From: CAZKTS01 sp964555735
GTDB lineage: Bacteria; Actinomycetota; Acidimicrobiia; IMCC26256; PALSA-555
Reading direction: 5' to 3'
NCBI GenBank assembly: GCA_964555735.1
Contig: CAZKTS010000212.1
Span: 1 to 11,212, forward strand
DNA length: 11,212 nt
The notes under the pieces were generated by a model. The model ran no database searches. It was given only the letters and a program-made list of their open reading frames with translations, and was not told the origin of the DNA. Of the stretch, positions 1 through 7,386 are shown piece after piece. Positions within the stretch are counted from its first letter, which is position 1; the number at the start of each line of letters is the position of its first letter. Position numbers and translations under genes: made by a program.

Positions 1-428
1 GCGATGCGCGTGAGCTCGACGAGCAGCATCCGGATCCACGTCGCGCGCTCGGGCACGTCGATGTCGAGGAGCCGCTCGACCGCGAGCGACCACACCAGCT
101 CGTTCGAGAGCGGCGCGAGGTAGTCCATGCGCGTGACGTTGGTGGCGCCCTGGACGTAGGTGAGCTCCTCGGCCGTCTTCTCCATGCCGGTGTGGAGGTA
201 GCCGATCACCGGCTTCGACCGCAGCACGGTCTCGCCGTCGAGCTCGAGCATGACGCGCAGCACCCCGTGCGTGGAGGGGTGCTGCGGCCCCATGTTGACG
301 ATCATGGTCTCGTCGCTCTCGGGCCACGGCCCGCCGCCGACCACGACCTCGCGCGGCTGGAGCAGCTGCGCGCCCTCGTCCGTCTGCGACTCGAGGATCA
401 CCTCTTCGCGCGCGTCGTGCTCGCTCAT
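1..428 (-). CDS. nuoD: NADH-quinone oxidoreductase subunit D (partial, N-terminal 142 residues)
   Basis: NuoD is the 49-kDa-type subunit of complex I. It lies in the peripheral arm and, with NuoB, forms the quinone-reduction pocket near cluster N2. The visible part begins with about 38 variable acidic residues, followed by the family signature NMGPQHPSTHGVLR, whose second His lines the quinone site, and then GYLHTGMEK. The ATG at 428 overlaps the nuoC stop in an ATGA arrangement, so translation is probably coupled. An AAGGAAGA-like sequence lies upstream inside the nuoC end. The gene is cut by the left window edge and most of the protein is missing here. The family call is certain from the motifs and from gene order nuoABCD. 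Confidence 0.97.
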   Translation of the reverse strand, partial: MSEHDAREEVILESQTDEGAQLLQPREVVVGGGPWPESDETMIVNMGPQHPSTHGVLRVMLELDGETVLRSKPVIGYLHTGMEKTAEELTYVQGATNVTRMDYLAPLSNELVWSLAVERLLDIDVPERATWIRMLLVELTRI

Positions 429-990
429 CGCGGGCCTGGGTCTTCCTTGAAGGTGACGGGTACGCGCGCGGGGAAGTCGTCCTTGCGCAGCGGGTGACCG
501 ACCCAGTCGTCGGGCATGAGGATCCGGGTGAGCTCGGGGTGGCCGGCGAACGTCATGCCGAACAGGTCGAACGCCTCGCGCTCGGCGAAGTCGACGCCGG
601 GGTAGAGCGGCACGAGACTCGCGACCTCGGTCTCGTCGGCCGGCACCTCGCAGATCACGCGGATGCGCCGGTTGCGCGGGTGCGACAGGAAGTTGGCGAC
701 GACCTCGAAGCGCTCGGGGTTCACCCCCTCGACGACGAGGCGCTCGATGTCGAGCAGGTGGTCGACCACGGTGACGTCCATGCACTGGGTGAAGCGCTGG
801 TCGTCGCGAAGGAAGGTCGCGACGTCGAGCCACGCGCCCCGGTCGACGTAGACGACCGGCTGGCCGTGCGACTCGTGGAACACCGCGTCGGGGAACTGGT
901 CGAGGACCGCCGCGGCCACCTCGTCGCTCGGCTTGTGAACTTCTTCACGAGCCTCGGCATCCTCGGTCGCCACGGGTGCTTCGTCCGGGC

Positions 991-994
<4 letters not shown>
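425..994 (-). CDS. nuoC: NADH-quinone oxidoreductase subunit C
   Basis: NuoC is the 30-kDa-type subunit of complex I, in the peripheral arm beside NuoD. The encoded protein is 189 residues. Its C-terminal third holds the family signature: ERExFDLFGMTF, then GHPELTRILMPDDW and GHPLRKDDFP. The first 30 or so residues are a charged, poorly conserved leader. I chose the GTG at 994 because it overlaps the nuoB stop as GTGA and is in frame with the whole conserved region; the open frame runs much further upstream, but that part only shadows nuoB and nuoA. The RBS is weak (GGGTGG about 7 bases upstream), which fits translational coupling to nuoB. NuoC and NuoD are separate genes here, not fused as in E. 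coli. Confidence 0.95.
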
Positions 995-1565
<571 letters not shown>

Positions 1566-1566
<1 letters not shown>

Positions 1567-2033
1567 TACGCGGCTTCCTCCGCGTCGGCGTCCTTCGCGT
1601 CCGGGTCGAGGCCCTCACGGCCCGGCAGCCCCGCCGCGTGCAGCACGCGCGCGCCGACACGCGAGACCGTCTGGCGAACCGGACCCCAGGTGACCGCGCC
1701 GGTGGACAGGAGGTACGCGAACGGCACGAGGAGCACGAGCAGGAACACGCCCATCGCGATGAGGCCGTACTCGCCCAGGTCACGCAGGATCGTCGTGAAC
1801 GGGTAGAGGAAGATGATCTCGACATCGAGGACGATGAACGCCATGGCCACCAGGTAGAACTTCACCGGGAACCGTTCGGCGGGCTCGATCTCGGGGACGA
1901 TGCCGCACTCGTAGGGCGCGTCCTTCGCGGCGTGTGGGCGCTTCGGTGCGAGCAGCTTCGCCGCCAGGAACGACAGCGACGCGAACAGCATCACCAGCAC
2001 CATCAGCGACAGGATCGGCAGGTACTGGTCCAC
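1566..2033 (-). CDS. nuoA: NADH-quinone oxidoreductase subunit A
   Basis: NuoA (ND3-type) is a small membrane subunit of complex I near the quinone channel. The 155-residue protein shows three hydrophobic helices, at about residues 7-30, 62-82 and 92-112. Between the first two lies the conserved loop with YECGI and the family Cys, followed by RFPVKFYL and VLDVEIIFLYPF. The start is GTG at 2033, preceded by GGAGGAG at 2045-2051. Many NuoA proteins are near 120-130 residues. The extra C-terminal part (about 40 residues, ending in an acidic Asp/Ala/Glu run) is therefore an extension that should face the aqueous side. This is the first gene of the operon, and a candidate promoter lies just upstream. 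Confidence 0.95.
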
Positions 2034-2074
2034 CGCGACGCGCTCTCCTCCCCCGGCCGACGGCCGCGCGGCGC

Positions 2075-2105
2075 AGGCTATCCGACACCCGGCGAGTGAC
2101 CCCAA
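2075..2105 (-). promoter_or_regulatory. candidate promoter for the nuo operon
   Basis: On the minus strand a TAGCCT -10-like hexamer (2075-2080) is preceded, 19 bases upstream, by TTGGGG (2100-2105), a partial match to the -35 consensus. Transcription would start near 2068, giving a leader of about 35 bases with the nuoA ribosome site GGAGGAG inside it. The spacing is on the long side and the -35 is weak, so this is a suggestion from sequence alone. Confidence 0.35.
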
Positions 2106-2110
2106 CGGCG

Positions 2111-2129
2111 CGTGCCTCGGTCGTGCCTC
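2111..2129. repeat. 11-bp-period direct repeat between divergent promoters
   Basis: CGTGCCTC occurs at 2111-2118 and again at 2122-2129, exactly 11 bp apart, about one helical turn. It lies between the candidate nuo -35 and the candidate FUSC -10, where a regulator could act on both genes. Two 8-bp copies in GC-rich DNA could be chance; no known operator is recognised. Confidence 0.3.
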
Positions 2130-2153
2130 CGCGGCCGTCCGAGCCCCGCTCGG

Positions 2154-2159
2154 TACGCT
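2154..2159 (+). promoter_or_regulatory. candidate -10 element giving a leaderless FUSC transcript
   Basis: TACGCT at 2154-2159 fits the actinobacterial TANNNT -10 pattern. Its expected transcription start, about 7 bases downstream, falls at 2166-2167, on or next to the GTG start codon of the FUSC gene. There is no ribosome binding site before that GTG, so a leaderless mRNA is the simplest reading. No good -35 is visible. Confidence 0.35.
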
Positions 2160-2166
2160 CCGGCCG

Positions 2167-4383
2167 GTGGGGGCACTCCTGAGCCGGGTCCCGGTGCACG
2201 ACCCCGGGCGCGTGAACCTCCGGAAGGCCGTCCGGGTCGCGCTCCTGATGCCGATCCTGCTGGCGATCGGCACCGAGGTCCTCGACGACCCGATCGTCGG
2301 GCTCTTCGCCGCCTTCGGCGCCTTCGCCTGCCTGGTGTTCGCGGACTTCAGCGGCGAGCCCCTCGTCGTGCGGCTCCGGGCCTACCTGGTGCTCGGGGTC
2401 GTGGGCGGGGCGCTCATCGCCCTCGGGACCGTCCTCTCCGGCGACGTGCTCCTCGGGTCCGTGGTGATGCTGGTCGTCGGCTTCGCGGTGCTGCTCTCCG
2501 GCGTGATGGGCGGCGCGTGCTCGGCGGCCGCGTCGCCCCTGATCCTCGCCTACGTCCTCGCGGTCACGGTCCCCGCGCCCGCCGGCCAGGCCGGCGACCG
2601 CGCGCTCGCGTGGTTCGCCGCCGCGGCGGTGAGCGGGATCTCGGCAATCCTGCTCTGGCCGCGCCACGAGCGGGCCGCGGTGCGAGAGGGTGCGGCCGTG
2701 GCGCTCGTCGCCCTCGGGGCATCCGTGCGCGCACCCGCCGACGCGGCGTTGGCCGACGCCGCGCGAGCGGCCATCGATGCCGTGCGCGTGCGCGCCGCGG
2801 GCGTGCTCTACCGGTCGGGTGGGTCACCCGAGCAGACCGCGGCCACCGCGGCGGTCATCGCCGGTCTCGTCCGCGCGCGCGCGTTCGTCGACCGTCTCGC
2901 CGCGGGTGCCGCGATCGACGACGCGCAGCTCCACGCGCTCGACGCCGAGCTGCGTGACGAGATCGCGCGCGCGTTGGAGGCCGCGGCGTCACTGCTCCGC
3001 GGCGAGCGCGTCGACACGCCCGACCTGCGCGGCCTCGAGGCCGGCCGCGCTCGCCATCGCGATCAGCTCGAGCAGTGGGCGGCCGCGCAGCTGGCCGACG
3101 GCGCTGCTCCCGAGGACGTGCTGGTCACCCTCGATCAGTCGTTCCCGATCCGCGTGCTCTCCCACGTCGCGCTGACCGTCGCCGCCTACGCGTGGCTGGT
3201 GATGGGCGGGCCCGCGTCGATCCCGGATGCGGCCGAGACCCCGCTCCTCGCCGACGCCGAGCCGCTCGAGCACGATGCCCGCAGCCGGATGCGCACCCTG
3301 CTCCGAGCGCACCTGAACCTCGGGTCGGCCTCGTTCCAGAGCGCCATCCGCGGCGCGGTCGGCCTGGCCATCGCCGTCGCCATCGCCACGTCGTTGGACC
3401 TGGAGCACGCGTTCTGGGTGGTGCTCGGGACCCTCTCGGTGCTGCGGTCCAGCGCGCTCGGCACCGGCGCGACCGCACTCCGTTCGCTGGCCGGCACGCT
3501 GATCGGCTTCCTCGTCGCGTGCGGCGTGATCGAGCTCACCCGCGACAACGCCGACCCATTGTGGTTCCTGCTGCCGGCCGTCGTCTTCCTCGCGGCCTAC
3601 ACGCCGGGAGCGATCCACTTCGTCGTGGGTCAGGCGTCCTTCACCGTGTTCGTCGTGGTCCTGTTCAACATCGTCGAGCCCGCGGGCGTGGTCACCGCCG
3701 TCACCCGCGTCGAGAACATCGCCATCGGCAGCGCAGTGAGCGTCATCGTCGGCGTGCTGCTCTGGCCGCGTGGCGCGCGGGTCGCGTTCTGCGTCTCGCT
3801 CGCGGAGCTGTACCGGGTCGGCGCGGAGCACCTCCGTCGCGCGTTCGCGTTCGGCCTGGACGAGACCGATTCGCCCGAGGTTCCCGACGACGCCCGCGAC
3901 CGCGCCGTGGTGTGCCACCGCCAGGCCGACGACGCGTTCGCGCAGTTCGTCAACGAAAGGACGTCGCAGCAGCTGACCGCCGAGACGTGGGCGGTCGTGC
4001 TCACCGCGACGACGAAGGTCCGCCTGGCTGCCGACGCCGTCGTGTTCCACGCCGCGCGCGACTACCACCGCCGCGGCTGCGCGGACGCCAGCACCGCGAT
4101 CGACACGCAGGTGCACGCGGTCGCGGACGGCTTCGACCGGATCGCCGAGCGACTCGAGGGCCACGCCACGCCCGCGCTGGTCGTGCCGGAGAGCGACGAG
4201 GTGCGCGCCGGCGTCCTCGCGTGCATGCGCGAGCACATGTCCGAGGGTGCGTCCGGGATGGCACCGGCGTTCGCGGTGGTGTGGATGGCCGACTGGCTGC
4301 GGTTCCTCGACCACGTGCTCGACACGCTCGACGAGCCGACCACCGCGATCGAATCGATCGTCGACCGCCCCTGGTGGCGATAG
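2167..4383 (+). CDS. FUSC-family membrane protein (putative aromatic-acid/toxic-compound exporter)
   Basis: The encoded protein is 738 residues with two membrane modules. Module one has about six helices (residues 23-164) ending in LLWPRHER. A soluble stretch, mostly Ala/Arg/Asp-rich helix, covers about 165-330. Module two (about 390-535) holds the FUSC-like signature with AFWVVLGTLSVLRSS, ending in LLWPRGAR. A soluble helical tail follows to residue 738. The repeated LLWPR ends show that the two halves are related. FUSC proteins include YccS/AaeB-type efflux pumps for aromatic acids; the substrate here is unknown. The GTG at 2167 lacks an RBS, consistent with a leaderless mRNA; GTG codons at 2194 and 2212 are alternative starts that would still keep the first helix. 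It stands alone between respiratory genes, and its stop abuts that of the convergent reductase gene. Confidence 0.85.
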   Translation: MGALLSRVPVHDPGRVNLRKAVRVALLMPILLAIGTEVLDDPIVGLFAAFGAFACLVFADFSGEPLVVRLRAYLVLGVVGGALIALGTVLSGDVLLGSVVMLVVGFAVLLSGVMGGACSAAASPLILAYVLAVTVPAPAGQAGDRALAWFAAAAVSGISAILLWPRHERAAVREGAAVALVALGASVRAPADAALADAARAAIDAVRVRAAGVLYRSGGSPEQTAATAAVIAGLVRARAFVDRLAAGAAIDDAQLHALDAELRDEIARALEAAASLLRGERVDTPDLRGLEAGRARHRDQLEQWAAAQLADGAAPEDVLVTLDQSFPIRVLSHVALTVAAYAWLVMGGPASIPDAAETPLLADAEPLEHDARSRMRTLLRAHLNLGSASFQSAIRGAVGLAIAVAIATSLDLEHAFWVVLGTLSVLRSSALGTGATALRSLAGTLIGFLVACGVIELTRDNADPLWFLLPAVVFLAAYTPGAIHFVVGQASFTVFVVVLFNIVEPAGVVTAVTRVENIAIGSAVSVIVGVLLWPRGARVAFCVSLAELYRVGAEHLRRAFAFGLDETDSPEVPDDARDRAVVCHRQADDAFAQFVNERTSQQLTAETWAVVLTATTKVRLAADAVVFHAARDYHRRGCADASTAIDTQVHAVADGFDRIAERLEGHATPALVVPESDEVRAGVLACMREHMSEGASGMAPAFAVVWMADWLRFLDHVLDTLDEPTTAIESIVDRPWWR

Positions 4384-4386
4384 CTA
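4381..4386. other. abutting convergent stop codons (palindrome TAGCTA)
   Basis: The FUSC gene ends with TAG at 4381-4383 and the convergent reductase gene ends with TAG on the minus strand at 4384-4386, so TAGCTA serves both strands with zero spacer. No hairpin plus T-run terminator is visible on either side, so the two transcripts probably read into each other. Confidence 0.9.
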
Positions 4387-5646
4387 GACGTCCGGGCCCA
4401 CCGCGACGACCCGCTCGACCACCTTGTACGCAGCCTCGGCCGGGCCGATCTCGTCCGGGCGCAGCAGGTTCGCCATGATCCGCAGGATCCACTCCATGAG
4501 GGTGTGCGACTGGAACCCGATGCGGGTCAGCTCGCGCATGACCGCGGGGTTGCCGATCGCCCGCACGAACGTCCGGGCGACCTTGAAGTAGAGGCCGTAC
4601 TCCTCGTCGAGCCGGCTCGCGTAGCCCCGCAGCGCCAGGCCGTCGCCGGTGCGCAGCGCCTCGTCGAGCGCCTCGGCCGCGAAGCGCCCGGTCTCGTACG
4701 CCACCGAGATGCCCTCGCCGTTGAACGGGTTCACCGAGCCGGCGGCGTCGCCGACGCTCACCCACGTGGGTCCGACGCTCGGGCCCACCGAGAGACCGGT
4801 CGGGAGCTTGCCGCCGGTGGCGGGACCGCACGACGACTCGGGGGAGATGCCCCAGTAGTCGGGGGCGGTCTCGCAGAACGCCTCCATGAGGTGGCTGGTG
4901 TTGACGTCCTTCCAGCCGGCGAAGGTCGAGAGCAGCCCGACGCCCACGTTGATGGTGCCGTCGCCCACCGGGAAGATCCAGCCGTAGCCGGGCAGGTTGT
5001 TGCCGTGCTTGTCGTGGATGTCGAGGTGGCTCTCGATCCACGGATCGTCGTGGCGCGGGCTCTCGTAGTAGCCCCGGACCGCCATGCCCAAGGGATAGGT
5101 GCGGTTGCGCGACGCCCCGAGCGCCCGGCCGAACCGGGAGTTCGAGCCGTCGGCCACGACGACGTAGCGGGCCGAGACGTCGAGGCGGGTGTCGTCCTCT
5201 TTCCTGTGGACCGTGGCCCCGGTGACGATCCCGCCGTCGACGACCGGGGCGACCGCCTCGGTGGCCGGCCACAACGTGGCCCCGGCCTTGACCGCGGCGT
5301 CGGCGACCATCTCGTCGAGGTCCCGCCGGCGCACGACGTAGCCGTAGGACGGGAAGAGAGGATGGTCCGGCCAGCGCAGCTCGAGCGTCACGCCGTGCGC
5401 GATCGAGCGGAGCCCGTCGAAGCGCTGGTGCTCCATGAGGCGCTCGCCCAGCCCGATGTCCTCGAGCTGCTTGACCGCCCGCGGCGTGAGCCCGTCCCCG
5501 CAGGTCTTCTCGCGCGGGAACCGCTTCTTCTCGACGACGAGCACCCGGTGCCCCGCCTCGGCCAACCAGTACGCCGCCGCCGCGCCGGAGGGCCCGCCCC
5601 CCACCACCAGCACGTCGTACCGGTCCGAGCTCATGGCCGCGCTCAT
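4384..5646 (-). CDS. geranylgeranyl reductase family protein (probable menaquinone side-chain reductase)
   Basis: A 420-residue FAD-dependent oxidoreductase. The N-terminus has the dinucleotide-binding signature VVGGGPSGAAAAYWLAE (about 14-30) with an acidic residue at the end of strand two (VVEKK, Glu39), then KTCGDGLTPRAV (47-58), characteristic of the geranylgeranyl reductase family. The second FAD motif, GDAAGSVNPFNGEGI, starts at about 299. Mycobacterial MenJ in this family saturates one isoprene unit of menaquinone; that substrate fits here because quinone-using complexes lie on both sides. Archaeal and plant relatives act on lipids or chlorophyll, so the substrate is inferred. The ATG at 5646 follows GGGAGG by 8 bases; an in-frame ATG at 5634 is less well placed. 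An open frame extends upstream to 5850 but is not protein-like. Confidence 0.88.
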   Translation of the reverse strand: MSAAMSSDRYDVLVVGGGPSGAAAAYWLAEAGHRVLVVEKKRFPREKTCGDGLTPRAVKQLEDIGLGERLMEHQRFDGLRSIAHGVTLELRWPDHPLFPSYGYVVRRRDLDEMVADAAVKAGATLWPATEAVAPVVDGGIVTGATVHRKEDDTRLDVSARYVVVADGSNSRFGRALGASRNRTYPLGMAVRGYYESPRHDDPWIESHLDIHDKHGNNLPGYGWIFPVGDGTINVGVGLLSTFAGWKDVNTSHLMEAFCETAPDYWGISPESSCGPATGGKLPTGLSVGPSVGPTWVSVGDAAGSVNPFNGEGISVAYETGRFAAEALDEALRTGDGLALRGYASRLDEEYGLYFKVARTFVRAIGNPAVMRELTRIGFQSHTLMEWILRIMANLLRPDEIGPAEAAYKVVERVVAVGPDV

Positions 5647-5713
5647 CACCGAAGCCTCCCACGTCCACTCTCCCCACTCCCATGCGGGGTCTCTCCGGGG
5701 CGACAAAGAGCGG

Positions 5714-5855
5714 GGTGCGTTCCTGGGGCCAATCGCACGAGGCCCGCGAGCCTCGCCGTTCCCTGAGCCGGACCGCCCGAGATGGTCGACGTCGGGGACG
5801 CATCGCTGCGCAGATGCGTGCCCCGCCGCCGAGCGAGTGGCCCCAGGCACGCACC
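5714..5855. repeat. long inverted repeat with inner hairpins (element A, possible structured leader RNA)
   Basis: The arms 5714-5736 and 5833-5855 are complementary at 21 of 23 positions, with an uninterrupted core CCTGGGGCCA at 5722-5731. Inside lie two further hairpins. CGAGGC/GCCTCG (5738-5743 with 5750-5755) has a 6-base loop. ACGCATC/GATGCGT (5798-5804 with 5813-5819) has an 8-base loop and is extended by GGGG/CCCC with one bulged base. Transcribed on either strand, this would fold into a closed multi-branch structure. It sits 68 bp upstream of the reductase start. It matches no riboswitch or RNA family I recognise; a DNA-level repeat or protein site is the alternative. Confidence 0.6.
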
Positions 5856-5880
5856 TTCACGCGCCTGGCGATGTGACGGA

Positions 5881-6015
5881 GGGTCGGGTGGTCGCATCCG
5901 GAGCCGTTCGGCCCGCCCGGAGGAGACCCGGGTCGAAGACCCGACCGAGCGCAGCGAGGGAGCAGGGGCTCCGGAGGATCCGCGGGCCGTGCGGAGGAGG
6001 CGTGCCGCCCGACCC
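5881..6015. repeat. nested inverted repeat (element B, possible structured RNA)
   Basis: The outer arms 5881-5892 and 6004-6015 pair at all 12 positions (two G-T wobbles when read on the plus strand). Inside, 5904-5916 pairs with 5982-5994 at 12 of 13 positions (one wobble), CCGGAG at 5917-5922 pairs with CTCCGG at 5969-5974, and CGGGTC/GACCCG closes a GAA loop (5929-5943). All helices are nested and compatible. It follows element A after only 25 bases. Each helix alone could be chance at this GC content; the nesting is what makes it notable. Confidence 0.45.
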
Positions 6016-6037
6016 GAAGAGACCCCCCGGTCGATCC

Positions 6038-6065
6038 CTGAATATGCCGCTTTCCCCGTTAGCGT
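6038..6065 (+). promoter_or_regulatory. candidate promoter for the b6f-like operon
   Basis: TAGCGT at 6060-6065 fits the TANNNT -10 pattern, with a poor -35-like CTGAAT at 6038-6043 (16-base spacer). Transcription would start near 6072, leaving a leader of about 50 bases that contains the GGGGAGGA ribosome site at 6105-6112. This is the first stretch with TA dinucleotides after more than 420 bp without any. On the minus strand, CATATT (6041-6046) in the same patch could serve the reductase gene. Confidence 0.3.
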
Positions 6066-6122
6066 GGTAGGAAACGCCGCGGCGACGGCGCCGCCAGGCG
6101 CACCGGGGAGGACGTCGGGGAC

Positions 6123-6896
6123 ATGCCCAACCTGCTGCCCGACTGGACGCTCACGCTGCCGTGGGATCTCGGCGACTGGAACCTGCGGGCGTCCGGCCGA
6201 TTGTTCTGGTCGACGTTCCTGCTCGTGGTCGGGCTCATCTTCGTCATCGCGATGATGAAGAAGCCGGTGCTGCGGCGGCCGTACCCGCTCTGGGTCGGCA
6301 TCGTCCTCTATCCCGTCATCATCATCGGCACGTTGCTGCTGGGGGCGGTGTTCACCGGCATCCAGCGCGGCATCGTGTGGCTCGGCATCCTCGCCATCAT
6401 CGGGCACACGCTGCTGCTCATCGCGAGCCGTGCACCGCGTGACCCGGAGCAGAAGGCGACCTGGGCCGAGTGCTTCCTCGGCGCCACCGGCGTCTTCGCG
6501 ATGTTCACGCTCGCCTACGCCATCATCCCGTCGGAGTGGCTGACGTTCGCCAACGCCGACCTCGAGTGGGGCGACTCGTCGAAGTTCATCTTCAAGAGCA
6601 ACCAGGACATCCTCGGCATCCTGCCGGTGCACTACCCGTTCAACATGGACTACCCGGCGCTGCGCGACATCGTCGTGACGCTGATCTACGTCGCGGTGCT
6701 CGGCCTGAACCTGAAGCTGTTCGTCATGTGGCAGAAGCGCAACGACGAGCCGGCCGCGGCGGCCGCCGAGGGCACGCCCGAGAAGAAGTCGCGCTTCGGT
6801 CGTCCCCTTCGTGCCTGGAGCGCGCGACGCGCCGAAGGCGCCAACGCACCGGAGGCGCAGGTGCCGACGGCGCCCGCGCCCACAGGGGGTGGGTGA
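6123..6896 (+). CDS. five-helix membrane protein of unknown function in the b6f-like operon
   Basis: I do not recognise this family. The 257-residue protein has five predicted membrane helices at about 27-45, 56-77, 83-102, 117-136 and 181-202. Between helices four and five is a 45-residue loop rich in aromatic and acidic residues (TFANADLEWGDSSKF, then HYPFNMDYP). The last 50 residues are a hydrophilic Ala/Pro/Lys/Arg tail. There are single His residues within or near helices (H95, H170) but no paired heme-ligand pattern and no CxxCH. The ATG at 6123 has GGGGAGGA 10 bases upstream. Its stop overlaps or nearly meets the start of the ferredoxin gene, so the two are probably co-translated; a role as membrane anchor or accessory subunit of the cytochrome complex is inference from position. 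Confidence 0.85.
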   Translation: MPNLLPDWTLTLPWDLGDWNLRASGRLFWSTFLLVVGLIFVIAMMKKPVLRRPYPLWVGIVLYPVIIIGTLLLGAVFTGIQRGIVWLGILAIIGHTLLLIASRAPRDPEQKATWAECFLGATGVFAMFTLAYAIIPSEWLTFANADLEWGDSSKFIFKSNQDILGILPVHYPFNMDYPALRDIVVTLIYVAVLGLNLKLFVMWQKRNDEPAAAAAEGTPEKKSRFGRPLRAWSARRAEGANAPEAQVPTAPAPTGGG

Positions 6897-6898
6897 CG

Positions 6899-7312
6899 GT
6901 GGCGCGCACCGATGCCAACCCGCCCATGCCCGACTTCGCGGTCGACTACGAGCTCCAGGAAGTCGACCCGGCGTACCTGACGCAGTCGGTCAAGCCGAAG
7001 CAGTTCCTCCACATCGACCAGGCCGAGTGCATCCTCTGCGAGGGCTGCGTCGACATCTGCCCCTGGAAGTGCATCCACATGGTCTCGGTGTCGGCGATCG
7101 CCGACGCCGTGGGGACCGAGCAGCCGGGCGAGGACCCCCACGACCACGTCGCGTTCATCGTCGACGAGGACGTCTGCACGCGGTGTGCGCTCTGCGTGGA
7201 CCGCTGCCCGACCGGCGTGATCATCCTGGGCAAGCTCTCGCCGCCGGGCGCGGTCGGCGACCCGCACGTTCGCACCAACCGGCACGGCTACTCCTACGGC
7301 GTCCGGTTCTGA
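6899..7312 (+). CDS. 2[4Fe-4S] ferredoxin-like protein
   Basis: A 137-residue soluble protein with two complete CxxCxxCxxxCP cluster motifs: Cys44, 47, 50, 54 (in CILCEGCVDICP) and Cys93, 96, 99, 103 (in CTRCALCVDRCP). It should hold two cubane clusters and transfer single electrons in the cytoplasm; there is no export signal. The motifs are 38 residues apart, more than in small clostridial ferredoxins, with an acidic linker. An extra Cys58 follows motif one. AGGGGG at 6884-6889 is 9 bases before the GTG at 6899, so I prefer that start; a GTG at 6893 would overlap the upstream stop as GTGA but lies only 3 bases from the same site. It is not NuoI by spacing or context. Its partner is unknown. 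Confidence 0.9.
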   Translation: MARTDANPPMPDFAVDYELQEVDPAYLTQSVKPKQFLHIDQAECILCEGCVDICPWKCIHMVSVSAIADAVGTEQPGEDPHDHVAFIVDEDVCTRCALCVDRCPTGVIILGKLSPPGAVGDPHVRTNRHGYSYGVRF

Positions 7313-7386
7313 CGCCGACCACCGCCGGCACGTAGGCACCAGCACCACCCGCCAAGCAGCACCAGCAGGTCCGAGGAGACAGGTTC

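Larger units (their letters stand above)
5647..6122. other. 476-bp non-coding divergent region
   Basis: This separates the reductase gene (minus) from the b6f-like operon (plus). I see no convincing gene in it: the open frames are explained by the lack of TA-containing stop codons. It contains two large inverted-repeat elements (listed separately). Positions 5620-6042 lack any TA dinucleotide, so no ordinary TANNNT -10 exists there on either strand. AT-richer DNA resumes at about 6039-6073, where promoters for one or both directions are most likely. Confidence 0.7.

Noticed and set aside
2989..4314. A 441-codon minus-strand frame opposite the FUSC gene
   Set aside because: It is rich in His, Arg, Asp and Glu without any membrane or domain signature; the plus-strand frame has clear helices and conserved strings.
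5647..5850. N-terminal extension of the reductase to an ATG at 5850
   Set aside because: The extra 68 residues are not protein-like, lie on element A, and precede a well-placed GGGAGG site for the ATG at 5646.
5714..6015. A cobalamin or other known riboswitch
   Set aside because: I looked for the conserved core strings of common riboswitches and found none; the structures are reported only as unknown.
5435..6632. Several open frames crossing the intergenic region on both strands
   Set aside because: They exist because this stretch has no TA and hence no TAA or TAG stops; none has an RBS or a recognisable motif.
6899..7312. The ferredoxin being NuoI of complex I
   Set aside because: The spacing between cluster motifs is longer than in NuoI, flanking NuoI signatures are missing, and it is in a different operon.
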